From Bacteroidales bacterium (GTDB taxonomy: Bacteria; Bacteroidota; Bacteroidia; Bacteroidales; WCHB1-69): a stretch of 56,828 nucleotides of DNA. Location of the stretch: assembly GCA_017394765.1 (NCBI GenBank), contig JAFPXF010000075.1, forward strand, positions 1 to 56,828, given 5' to 3'. The number at the start of each line of letters is the position of its first letter. Position 1 is the stretch's first letter. Of this stretch, positions 26,393 to 34,442 are shown one piece after another. Below the pieces are notes generated by a model, which was not told the DNA's origin, did no database searches, and saw only the letters and a program-made list of their open reading frames with translations. Position numbers and translations under genes: made by a program.

Positions 26393-27808
26393 TTATTCTT
26401 GGTTCATTCTTACGATGCGGGGATGAATTCTCCCCACCACTTTGATTAATTGTTTTGAGGCGGCCAGCACCTCGTCGATGGATTTGTAGGCGTCGGGGGC
26501 CTCCTCGGTGGAGCCGCCCAGCAGCGTGACACCCCGCTGCGCCAACTGCCGGTTGAGGGCGTAACGACTGAAGCTGTTCCGCGCCTCCTGCCGCGACATC
26601 GCCCTTCCCGCCCCGTGACTGGCCGAGCAGAGGGCTTCCTCGCAGCCGAGACCGGTCACCAACAGTCCGGCGTCGGTCATGTTGGCGGGGATGATGCCCA
26701 GCTCGCCTGCGTGCGCCGGGGTGGCGCCCTTGCGATGTACGATCACTTCCGAACCGTCGGCCAACGTTTCCCGCCACGCGAAGTTGTGGTGGTTGCTCAC
26801 GTTGGCGAGCGGTTGCAGCCGCATCCCTTGCGCCACGTTCCGGTGTATCAGCTCGTGGCAGACCGCCGAATACTCGCCGGCAATCTCCATACATCGCCAG
26901 TACATCACGCCCTCCTCACTGTCGAGGTCGAGCCACGCGAACGGTCCGGCCTCGCGGGGCAGCCGGCACTGCGCTTTGGCAATGGTCGTGAAGTGCTCGG
27001 CGATGGCTGCCCCGAGGCCCCGGCTGCCGGAGTGCGACAGGATGGCCGTATAGCTTCCCGCCGCTAACGTCAGCGGGTTGTCGGCATCTAAATGCACCTC
27101 GCAGATATCGACGAAGTGGTTGCCGCCGCCGCTGGTGCCCAACTGCCAGATGGCCTTGTCCCTCAGCTTCTTGAGAACCGGTATGGTGCGCCACTCTTCG
27201 CGGTCGAAGAGCGGGTGGTACTGCTTGAACGGCAGCACGCCCTCCATTCCGAAGGCGGTGTTCTCCCACAGCGCCTTCTCGATTCGGCCGTGGTGGTCGC
27301 GGATGTGGCTGCCGGGTGCGTCGAGGAGGGTGAGCGACATGCGGCAGCCGATGTCGAGGCCCACGGCGTAGGGGAGCACGGCGTTGCGGGTGGCTAATAC
27401 GCCGCCCACGGGAAGTCCGTAGCCCGCGTGCGCGTCAGGCATCAGCGCGCCCGCCACGGTGACGGGCAGCCGCATGGCCGTGTCCATCTGCCGGAAGGCC
27501 AGCGGGTCGATGATGTCGCGCCCGAACACGGCGTAAGGGAGGGTACTCTCCCGCAGGTCGTGGTGTCGCTCGGTCGTCTCTTCCGGCGACAGCAGTTCCG
27601 CTAACGCCCGCCAGCGCGGGTTTTGGTGTTGTTTGTATTGCTCGGGGTGCGCGATGAAGTCCTGCAGCAGCAACAAGATTTGTTCGTCGGTGAGGTGTTT
27701 GCCCTCCTGTTTCACGAACTCCAACATCCGGCTGCGGAACACATTGTCGGTGACCCCCATTCTGGTAAGTTCTTTCTTTAAATTGCCCATATTCTTGTTG
27801 TTGGCCAT
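26393..27808 (-). CDS. rtcB: RtcB-family RNA ligase (PrfH-linked type)
   Basis: 471 residues. RtcB motifs: PDAHAGYGLPVGGVLAT near 124, VGLDIGCRM near 148, GTSGGGNHF near 222, SHSGSRGLG near 257, NHHNFAWRE near 342 and the guanylated histidine in CSASHGAGRAMSR near 403. It joins 3'-phosphate or 2',3'-cyclic phosphate to 5'-OH ends using GTP and Mn2+. It is cotranscribed with prfH, so the likely substrate is nicked rRNA. A roughly 210-base leader precedes it. Confidence 0.92.
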   Translation of the reverse strand: MANNKNMGNLKKELTRMGVTDNVFRSRMLEFVKQEGKHLTDEQILLLLQDFIAHPEQYKQHQNPRWRALAELLSPEETTERHHDLRESTLPYAVFGRDIIDPLAFRQMDTAMRLPVTVAGALMPDAHAGYGLPVGGVLATRNAVLPYAVGLDIGCRMSLTLLDAPGSHIRDHHGRIEKALWENTAFGMEGVLPFKQYHPLFDREEWRTIPVLKKLRDKAIWQLGTSGGGNHFVDICEVHLDADNPLTLAAGSYTAILSHSGSRGLGAAIAEHFTTIAKAQCRLPREAGPFAWLDLDSEEGVMYWRCMEIAGEYSAVCHELIHRNVAQGMRLQPLANVSNHHNFAWRETLADGSEVIVHRKGATPAHAGELGIIPANMTDAGLLVTGLGCEEALCSASHGAGRAMSRQEARNSFSRYALNRQLAQRGVTLLGGSTEEAPDAYKSIDEVLAASKQLIKVVGRIHPRIVRMNQE

Positions 27809-28027
27809 TAGCTATTGGCTATTGGCCAGATTATTGACACGGAAATGTCATTCCGCATCGGTTAATAAAAATAATATGTGAAAACGGCGGACACGTTCAA
27901 TGTTCGCCACAATATCTGTAAAAATTTGATACAGAATTGTTTTTATCGGATGTTGTTAATCTTTATTCTCATCGTTGCGCTCCTTTCTTCTTGAAATCAG
28001 GGGTTCAACTTTCGGGCGGCAAAGATA
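27809..28027 (-). promoter_or_regulatory. promoter and leader of rtcB-prfH, with a tiny ORF
   Basis: The -7 box TATCTTTG (28020-28027, minus strand) is about 210 bases before rtcB. The leader has a strong GAAAGGAG site before a nine-codon ORF MRIKINNIR (27943-27972), then a hairpin built from CAATTCTGTA and TACAGATATTG. It may be an attenuator. The rest of the 345-base gap to 28,153 (28028-28117) holds short GTGAGCAGTG-type repeats and no gene. Confidence 0.4.
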
Positions 28028-28117
28028 CGTTTTTTTGTGAATGGTGAGCAGTGGGCAATGAATAGTGAGCAGTGATCAGTGAACTGGCTCGTGAACGCGA
28101 GGTTTTGCAGATTTTGT

Positions 28118-28125
28118 TAATTTTG
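28118..28125 (+). promoter_or_regulatory. -7 promoter box for member C
   Basis: TAATTTTG, 29 bases before the ATG at 28154. Neither of the two shared operators was found here. Confidence 0.6.
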
Positions 28126-28153
28126 CACTTTCAAAACCAAACAACCGAAGAAT

Positions 28154-29365
28154 ATGAGTGTGAAGCCGTATGTCCCTGATCCCGAGACCGATGTGTTTAT
28201 GAATAGCTACGACAACGAGATCCCGTTGGCGTGCAATGTCATCTATTATGTGGAAAGCGCGGAAAACGAACCGTTGAATGCAGCCATGCGCGATTTGGCG
28301 AAGCAAGATGTCACGCTATTGGATGATGCAAAAATCCAGCCCTATCCGTTTAGACTTCAGTATGTTGCACAGTCCGATCTGGATAAAGAAACCCTTCGCG
28401 CGGCCTTGATACCCGAATATGGCGAAACGCTGTCGGAGGAGACCGTCGGCAACTTCCGTCGCTGTTTGTCGGACGGTCAGGGCGGCACGCTGGTGGCCCG
28501 TTGTCTGCCGACCTTCTCCAGGGGCGACTTTTTCGAGGACGACAACACCGTCTGCACCTTCCCGGGATTCCGTCTCACCGCCCCTGAGAATGCCGCAGGG
28601 AAAGTTGCGTGGTTTGCCCAGAAGGCCGCCGAACGGAACTTCTATCGTCTGACCGGTGAATCGTACCAGAAATATATTGCCCCTCCGGCTCCTGCTCGGG
28701 AAACCCGGCCAGGATCCGGCGGATTTGGAATGGGGTTTATCGTCAGGGAGAAGAGCAAGCAGGAGATTACAGAGGATATGCTGCGTCGCTCCGAAGCGTT
28801 GTCGGACTGGATTGACAGGAACATCCAAGATAACGACGAGGCCATCTCCGTTTTGGACATGGTTCTGAAGCAGATGCGCAACAAGGACAAATTGAAGGAA
28901 CCGTGCAAGATAAAAGTCAAGGACGAGAACATCTACCTGAAGCTTCCGAAAAACGAACTGAAAAAATTATCGTTCAGGAGGGGCAGCATTGCCAAGATGC
29001 TGTACGTCTTTTACCTGATTCAGCTCAAGCGGGCGGAAAAAGATCCCAAAGCGCCGACGCGTGTCGCGCAAGTGAATCTCGCGGATTATAAAGACGATTT
29101 GTTATATATTTACCAGGGAATCTGTTCCAGATGGGATGCCGGCATGCATAACATCGAGTCGGTGTGGGACAATGGGAGCAATGATTTCGCGAATGCCTTG
29201 TCGTCCATCCGCAGGAGTTTCGACGACATTTTTGATGTCAAAAGCATTCAGCCAAAATGCTATTCCATAGAGATTATGGGCAACGGCAAGCTGGGCAGTC
29301 TGTACGGCATCCAGCTCGACCCCGACGACATTGAGTTGGGGTGGCCGTACGACGGGATGGTGTAA
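28154..29365 (+). CDS. protein of unknown function with the shared C-terminal module (member C)
   Basis: 403 residues, same two-domain plan as the gene at 24,489. N-terminal matches are IYYVESAENEPLNAAM near 31, IQPYPFRL near 60, GGTLVARCLP near 111, RNFYRLTGESYQKY near 160 and a glycine-rich FGMGFIV near 195. The C-terminal module is LSFRRGSIAKMLYVFYLIQL near 275, LYIYQGI, SSIRRSF, YSIEIMG and YGIQLDPDDIELGW. The two paralogues flank prfH-rtcB, which is in the opposite orientation. Cytoplasmic; function unknown. Confidence 0.6.
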   Translation: MSVKPYVPDPETDVFMNSYDNEIPLACNVIYYVESAENEPLNAAMRDLAKQDVTLLDDAKIQPYPFRLQYVAQSDLDKETLRAALIPEYGETLSEETVGNFRRCLSDGQGGTLVARCLPTFSRGDFFEDDNTVCTFPGFRLTAPENAAGKVAWFAQKAAERNFYRLTGESYQKYIAPPAPARETRPGSGGFGMGFIVREKSKQEITEDMLRRSEALSDWIDRNIQDNDEAISVLDMVLKQMRNKDKLKEPCKIKVKDENIYLKLPKNELKKLSFRRGSIAKMLYVFYLIQLKRAEKDPKAPTRVAQVNLADYKDDLLYIYQGICSRWDAGMHNIESVWDNGSNDFANALSSIRRSFDDIFDVKSIQPKCYSIEIMGNGKLGSLYGIQLDPDDIELGWPYDGMV

Positions 29366-29440
29366 TGGGGCGAGGGAGTGCCACCGTGCTCATGTGCCCT
29401 TGCGGGTACGAGGTTCCGTTTGGCAGGAAAAGAGAAAAAG

Positions 29441-30319
29441 TCAGGCGACAGGGTTCTCAATGTAGGGATCAGAAGACAGAAGTTGCGCCATACGGCCGAT
29501 CGCCCGACGAAATAACGTGTACTGTTGTGCGTCGGATGCATCAAGCAAATCATTAATCAACGCACTGTTTTCCTCTTGGTTCACTTCTTTTTGGAGCATC
29601 GTCGCGTAATACCGGCGGTGTTCCTTCGACAATATCATGCGCAGGTCAGAGGCAATCCATTCCGCTCCGGCCACTACAATATCAAACTCACTGGCTTCAA
29701 TGTTGATTTCGGGCGGCAACACTTGTCGCGATAGCGCATACGCCATATACACGTTCCGTAAAATGTGCACCATATCCGAAGCATCCTTCTTGGTGTGCAA
29801 ATGTCGGTCAGACCACGCATTCAACTTGATGAGGAACTGCCCGCTTAAAGACGCTAAATGAAAAGTGAAAGTATTGTCCACTGACACCGTGTCGGCATGA
29901 GCCATAACATCTTCAAAGCAACGAACTGACATAATCGGATTTCCGTCAGGTGGCCAGGCCAGAAACTCTTGATGCGCGATAGAACCGAATGGCATAATGT
30001 CAACCGTATAGCGGTAGTTTCCAGTTGTGCCAAGGTAGTAAAAGCGTTGTTTTTCAGCCGCTTTTACAAATTGATGATTCAGTAAAGTCTCTGTAAGTTG
30101 TTGGTATTGCTCCCAATCCGCTAAAAGAACAGCCACGTCCAAGTCCAATGTTCCCCGATATGGGTCGTTTATTTGGAGTAGGCGTAGTGCGAGGTCACGC
30201 GCAACGGCACCTACAACGTACAATTCCATGTTCAAAGTGGAATAACATTCTGCCAGTGCGTGAAGTGTTTCCGCCAACAGCGGGTTCATCAGTTCTTCTT
30301 TAGTAACAGCGTATTCCAT
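29441..30319 (-). CDS. AbiEii-like nucleotidyltransferase toxin
   Basis: I start at ATG 30319 (MEYAVTKEEL), 2 bases after the antitoxin stop. 292 residues. A nucleotidyltransferase-like core is visible as YVVGAVARDLAL near 35 and GTLDLDVAVLL near 57, with VDIMPFG near 108 and a helical C-terminus. AbiEii-type toxins transfer nucleotides to tRNA ends and stop growth, giving abortive infection. The partner gene upstream fits a type IV AbiE pair. Confidence 0.75.
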   Translation of the reverse strand: MEYAVTKEELMNPLLAETLHALAECYSTLNMELYVVGAVARDLALRLLQINDPYRGTLDLDVAVLLADWEQYQQLTETLLNHQFVKAAEKQRFYYLGTTGNYRYTVDIMPFGSIAHQEFLAWPPDGNPIMSVRCFEDVMAHADTVSVDNTFTFHLASLSGQFLIKLNAWSDRHLHTKKDASDMVHILRNVYMAYALSRQVLPPEINIEASEFDIVVAGAEWIASDLRMILSKEHRRYYATMLQKEVNQEENSALINDLLDASDAQQYTLFRRAIGRMAQLLSSDPYIENPVA

Positions 30320-30321
30320 TA

Positions 30322-30897
30322 TCAAATGAGGGGTTTGATGCGTTCGGCGGCTTCGCGGCAGCGGTCGTTCTGAGTGGCTAAGAGGTCGGCGTAAATAATA
30401 AGTAAAGGCGTGCCTTGTTCTTTCCAGAATTTCCGATACACGAAGATGTCGCCCTGTGAGTAAGGAATCATCCGTCCAGTGGAAATCAGCGGATTGGCGG
30501 TGTCAACTGTGTAGATATCCCAGCGTTGAGGGGTCAAATATCCGTCCAACAGTGCTGCCGCCGGTTCGCCGCTCCAACTGAGGGTGTCGGGCAAAACGAC
30601 GGACTGCCACTGGTCGGCTACTTCCGGGGTGAGGAATTTGAAACGGCAGAGGAACAGTTTGTCCTTCATGTTCTCTCCATAAAACGTAGCCCAACGGTCA
30701 ATCAGGGACGACCTCTTGCGCAGCAAACGTGTCATACCGTTGTCGATGAGATATCCACGCTCGGTCAGGTCGGTCATCGTGCTGTGTACCGATCCGAGAG
30801 AAGTGCCAGTCTCCATCGCTATTTGCCGGAAAGTCTTGCCTGCATTACGTTTGTCTTGCAGCAAGTAGAAGACGATTTTCAATTCCGCGTTATTCAT
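30322..30897 (-). CDS. AbiEi-like antitoxin/transcriptional autorepressor
   Basis: I start at MNNAELKIVF (30897); the longer frame would overlap the inverted-repeat operator. 191 residues. The N-terminal winged helix-turn-helix is evident in KTFRQIAMETGTSLGSVHS near 20 and LTERGYLIDNG near 43. The C-terminal part (DGYLTPQRWDIYT, then GDIFVYRKFW) matches the COG4861/AbiEi type. Such antitoxins repress their own operon by binding inverted repeats, which are present just upstream. Confidence 0.75.
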   Translation of the reverse strand: MNNAELKIVFYLLQDKRNAGKTFRQIAMETGTSLGSVHSTMTDLTERGYLIDNGMTRLLRKRSSLIDRWATFYGENMKDKLFLCRFKFLTPEVADQWQSVVLPDTLSWSGEPAAALLDGYLTPQRWDIYTVDTANPLISTGRMIPYSQGDIFVYRKFWKEQGTPLLIIYADLLATQNDRCREAAERIKPLI

Positions 30898-30920
30898 AAC
30901 CAGTTCAGTTTTAAAGCCTT

Positions 30921-30973
30921 GTTCAAAAATATTGAACACATAAATGTTATTGAACAAAAACGCTGCAAAGATA
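30921..30973 (-). promoter_or_regulatory. AbiE operon promoter with autoregulatory inverted repeats
   Basis: The minus-strand -7 box TATCTTTG is at 30966-30973. Between it and the start lie a perfect GTTCAA-aaata-TTGAAC repeat (30921-30937) and a further TTGAACAA (30949-30956), spaced so that a dimer could block early elongation. Confidence 0.65.
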
Positions 30974-31038
30974 CGAAAATAAATGAGATACGGGATTATT
31001 TTCTAAAGAATCCTGAATTATGCTTGAAGAGGCACTGA

Positions 31039-31266
31039 AGGCCGTGCGGGTGGTTGGAAATAGATTTTATGATACAAGATGGTTCGAGAATTGTTCCGAT
31101 AGAAGTGAAGTCCGAAGAGAATCTGAAATCGAAGTCGCTGAGTGCTTTCTTAGGGCAGAACGCCAACGCGTACGGCATACGGTTCTCGATGAGTCCGTAT
31201 CGCGAGCAGGAGCGAATGACGAACGTCCCGCTTTACGAGGCGGGGGTGTGTTTTGGCAGGGGGTAG
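31039..31266 (+). pseudogene. C-terminal remnant of a DUF4143-type AAA ATPase
   Basis: About 75 codons reading EIDFMIQDGSRIVPIEVK, then ENLKSKSLSAF, match the nuclease-like C-terminal end of DUF4143 ATP-binding proteins. The N-terminal ATPase and a credible start are missing. It ends immediately before the R-M operon and begins just after the AbiE promoter, so AbiE insertion may have removed the rest. Confidence 0.75.
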
Positions 31267-31267
31267 T

Positions 31268-32236
31268 TTATAGGCATCCCGAATACGGCAGGCCTTTGAT
31301 ATAGTCTTCCATCCACTGCCAGTCGGGCTCATATTGGCCGTGGACGTTTTGGATGGCGGGGAGTTTAAGTTTTGTATCAGATGGTTTGTATTTCCTGCCA
31401 TAAGAATACCTATATCGTTCTTGATCTAATACTGCGATAAGAAACATCGCATTGTACTTGTTGAGATTCTCATTGTAGCCTGCAAATAATGTGGTAGAAC
31501 CTATAAAGTCATTTGGTTGATACAGCGAATACCCTACAGAACCTTGACCATCACCAATAAATACCATGCAATTGCCTTTGGTAACTAAATCCTCCTTTAA
31601 CTGCACACATTTCATTATACCATTATCCGATTTCTTTGCACCAATATATGCAATATCCTTACCATCTTCTAACAATTCTGAAGCACTACTGCATTTACAT
31701 TTACTAATTATGCCTTTTTGATTACCAAACAAATCTCCTACTCTAAACCATTGCCACTCTTTTGTGTTTAGTTGTAATTTGTTGGGTGATAGCGGCGTTG
31801 GATTAAACGGCATTTCTGTCGTTTTTTGTTTGACATTTCGAGGTATTTCATCATATGACGGAACTAATATGTTTCTGAACGTTTTATTTGCACCTCGACC
31901 ATAATTGTAACGAAACTTATTTTGTTCAATTACATAACAATAATAAAGCATCTCGGCTTTGGTTAATTCGATTTTTGGTTTTGCCACATAAACATCCCGA
32001 CCACTGTAATATTCGTAGTCGTGATAAAAGGTAGAAAGCACACTGCCACTTACAGCAATACTTAATGTATTTGCAGGGTTTGGTTCTACATTAGGCATTC
32101 TTTTTACATGACAAACAATTCCGTTATTAACAGATTGTCGAGATACGAATGGAATATCTTTATCTACAACTTCACTGTTAACGACTTCGAGGTTTACTCC
32201 ATACCATACGTCAAATATTTCATCTAAACGTTTCAT
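31268..32236 (-). CDS. restriction-modification specificity subunit (BcgI B-like)
   Basis: 322 residues. Two target-recognition halves: one from the start to about 140, the second from WQWFRVGDLFGNQKG near 162 onward. The end PSDTKLKLPAIQ ... EPDWQWMEDYIKGLPYS is typical of type IIB/IIG specificity proteins. Its ATG overlaps the methylase stop by four bases (ATGA). It would direct the catalytic subunit to a bipartite DNA target. Confidence 0.85.
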   Translation of the reverse strand: MKRLDEIFDVWYGVNLEVVNSEVVDKDIPFVSRQSVNNGIVCHVKRMPNVEPNPANTLSIAVSGSVLSTFYHDYEYYSGRDVYVAKPKIELTKAEMLYYCYVIEQNKFRYNYGRGANKTFRNILVPSYDEIPRNVKQKTTEMPFNPTPLSPNKLQLNTKEWQWFRVGDLFGNQKGIISKCKCSSASELLEDGKDIAYIGAKKSDNGIMKCVQLKEDLVTKGNCMVFIGDGQGSVGYSLYQPNDFIGSTTLFAGYNENLNKYNAMFLIAVLDQERYRYSYGRKYKPSDTKLKLPAIQNVHGQYEPDWQWMEDYIKGLPYSGCL

Positions 32237-33966
32237 TCGCTCAAAAATTTGAATGCGATATATTCTTTCATTTTTCTTTCAAAATCCTCATCGCAAAGTG
32301 TTGAATAATCTGTCTCCATGTAGGCTTCTGCGCACCATTCTTCGTTGGCTTCCACATGGCGGCAAACTGATTTACCTGCCATCGTTGTGCGATGTTCGTA
32401 TAAGTCAAGCCATTCTTTTTCAATTGTTTTCCATTTATCGCGAACATCAACACGACCGACCCCTTTTCGCTTTTCAAAACCATCATCTTTGAAGTATCCG
32501 AAAAATGTTTCTTTGCCATTTTTGTGTGGCTTGCCCAAATCAAATACCATACAACATGCCACAGCACTTGCTCCGGGATAGAACATTTCGGCAGGGAACG
32601 AAAAAACAGCATCAAGCGTGTGCTTTTCGAGCATCTTTTGTTTGAAGTTGCCAATCACGCCATCGGTTTGTATGGCGCACGCCATTGGCAGCAATGTAAG
32701 CAAGCGTCCGCGATTGACTTTCCCAGCCACAAATTCCACAAAACAAAGCCCTTTTGAAGGGTCGGTGCTTGTTTTTCCCCATGTTTTAGCAAAGTTTTCT
32801 GGTACTTGATTTTTCGAAGCATTATATGGAGGATTCATTAGTACCACATCGGCATTGGCTTGTTGAATCCAATCTCCTTTTTCAAAACACGAACCACAGC
32901 GGATATTGGAATTTCCGTCGCCGTGAATGAGCATATTGGTTGTGGAAAGTCCATATACGTTTTTGTCGAACTCAATGCCGTAAATTTGATGTTTCTTGAT
33001 TTCGTTGCGTTCCGCATCGGTTTCGCAATCGTTGAGAGCCTGTGTCATTGCCTGCACGAGGAATGTTCCTGAACCACACGTGGGGTCTAAAATGCGCGAT
33101 GTCTTATATATTCCTGCCACGGTTGCCATAAAGTGCGCAATGTGATTTGGCGTAAACGCTTGATTCTTATCTTCTCGGGCAACGTATTTGTTGAATGTGG
33201 TGAAGAAATAGCTCAAAATGTCATGACCTTCACGGCTTGCCTCATTGATGTAGGGCTCAATGTTTTCTTCGATATATTCAAGTAGTTTTTCAAATTTTTC
33301 TGACTTGATTTTCTCCACATTTTGGTCTTTCAAAATGTTTTCGTGCAGAATTACGATTTTGTCGGCTTTGTCAACGCTGCCTTCCAACAAAGTGCCAAGT
33401 ACCTCTTTTATTCCAGCGATAATTTGGCTTGTAGTCAACCCTTTGTAGGTCAGTCCATTTTTTAATGCCAAAAGACAAGTTCCTACAAACTGGCTCCGAA
33501 GTTTTTCAGCAATGCCATTGTCGTGAAGTAGGCGGTTGAGTTTCGACGTGTTTTCAAGAACCGTTGTTTTGTCGTTGATATTCTTTGGCTTGAAATAATC
33601 GATATATTCTTCAAACGATTTCAGTTTTTTGTCGTCGAGTTCTGTTTCCTTGCCGTCAACAATCTTCCATACTTTTATTTTGTCGTCATTGGTGTTGGCG
33701 AGAATGGCGACAATTTTTATTGTTGACGACAACCGACGTTCAAGAGCGACATAATCAAACAGTTGTTGCTTGTCGTTGGGCTTAAACCTCTGTTTAGTTT
33801 CGATAAGTACAGCCGTTTTAGATTTCTCATCATAGAAACGGATGTCAAGAAACTTGTGTCCTTGTATGTTGTTGTCCAAAGCTTTTGCGTAACTAAATTC
33901 ACCATTTTCCAGATTTGCCGAATGGTACTTTCTACCTACGCAATCAATCATTTCTATTCGTTGCAT
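32233..33966 (-). CDS. fused nuclease / N6-adenine methyltransferase (BcgI A-like)
   Basis: 577 residues. The first 110 residues form a PD-(D/E)XK-like nuclease (D41 in FLDIRFYD, E56 and K58 in LIETKQ). The methylase has motif I LDPTCGSGTFL near 293 and motif IV NPPYN near 378. With the specificity subunit this makes a type IIB-like enzyme that both cuts and methylates. The start is only 2 bases from a 12-base perfect inverted repeat, and the leader is about 320 bases. Confidence 0.85.
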   Translation of the reverse strand: MQRIEMIDCVGRKYHSANLENGEFSYAKALDNNIQGHKFLDIRFYDEKSKTAVLIETKQRFKPNDKQQLFDYVALERRLSSTIKIVAILANTNDDKIKVWKIVDGKETELDDKKLKSFEEYIDYFKPKNINDKTTVLENTSKLNRLLHDNGIAEKLRSQFVGTCLLALKNGLTYKGLTTSQIIAGIKEVLGTLLEGSVDKADKIVILHENILKDQNVEKIKSEKFEKLLEYIEENIEPYINEASREGHDILSYFFTTFNKYVAREDKNQAFTPNHIAHFMATVAGIYKTSRILDPTCGSGTFLVQAMTQALNDCETDAERNEIKKHQIYGIEFDKNVYGLSTTNMLIHGDGNSNIRCGSCFEKGDWIQQANADVVLMNPPYNASKNQVPENFAKTWGKTSTDPSKGLCFVEFVAGKVNRGRLLTLLPMACAIQTDGVIGNFKQKMLEKHTLDAVFSFPAEMFYPGASAVACCMVFDLGKPHKNGKETFFGYFKDDGFEKRKGVGRVDVRDKWKTIEKEWLDLYEHRTTMAGKSVCRHVEANEEWCAEAYMETDYSTLCDEDFERKMKEYIAFKFLSE

Positions 33967-33967
33967 T

Positions 33968-34301
33968 GTTCAAGAGTTTTCAAATTATTTTTATGGCTTT
34001 AAACTCTTGAACCATAGTAACAGAATAAGGGCGAAGCCATTGTCCTGTTACCCAGTCGCGGGATCCCCATCCCTAAAGCGCATAACAAATACAAATAGCC
34101 CACGCCCTATGACGTGAACTTTTGCACTCATTCCTGCGCTTGTTTACTTGGGGATTTTCGACTGGCGGAATAAGAGCGTAAAGCTCAAATGTTTATAATT
34201 CTATTTTATTACCTTTTCTTCGTATTTTTAATCAATTAATTACACTTTTCCGTTTGTTTTTGACACAATTCTGACTCGTGGCAAAAAACGCGGCAAAATT
34301 A
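33968..34301 (-). ncRNA. structured leader RNA of the BcgI-like operon (candidate)
   Basis: This region fills most of the 476-base gap up to 34442. A minus-strand -7 box TAATTTTG (34294-34301) would start a leader of about 320 bases. Coaxial stems, in plus coordinates: 34052-34058 with 34159-34165, 34063-34068 with 34150-34155, 34076-34082 with 34135-34141, then an apical hairpin AGTTCACG / CGTGGGCT with loop TCATAGGG (34099-34122). Nearer the start are GTAACAG/CTGTTAC (34018-34057) and a perfect GTTCAAGAGTTT inverted repeat (33968-33979, 34001-34012). The apical hairpin resembles that before the EcoRI-family methylase. Confidence 0.5.
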
Positions 34302-34367
34302 GCAAAAAAACATTGGATTAAGGCAGTTTATTTCAATTTTATTTTCGACGTCATTCTCTCCCTTTCC

Positions 34368-34415
34368 CTGCTATTAGCAGAAAACAACCCCCAATTCGTT
34401 GATTTCCGACCTTTG
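34368..34415 (+). promoter_or_regulatory. palindromic operator copy 3 plus -7 box
   Basis: CTGCTATTAGCAG (34368-34380), centre 34 bases before GACCTTTG (34408-34415), a weak -7 box. It serves the AAA+ ATPase gene. Confidence 0.7.
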
Positions 34416-34442
34416 CGGCGTCAAATTCAAATAAATATTATC

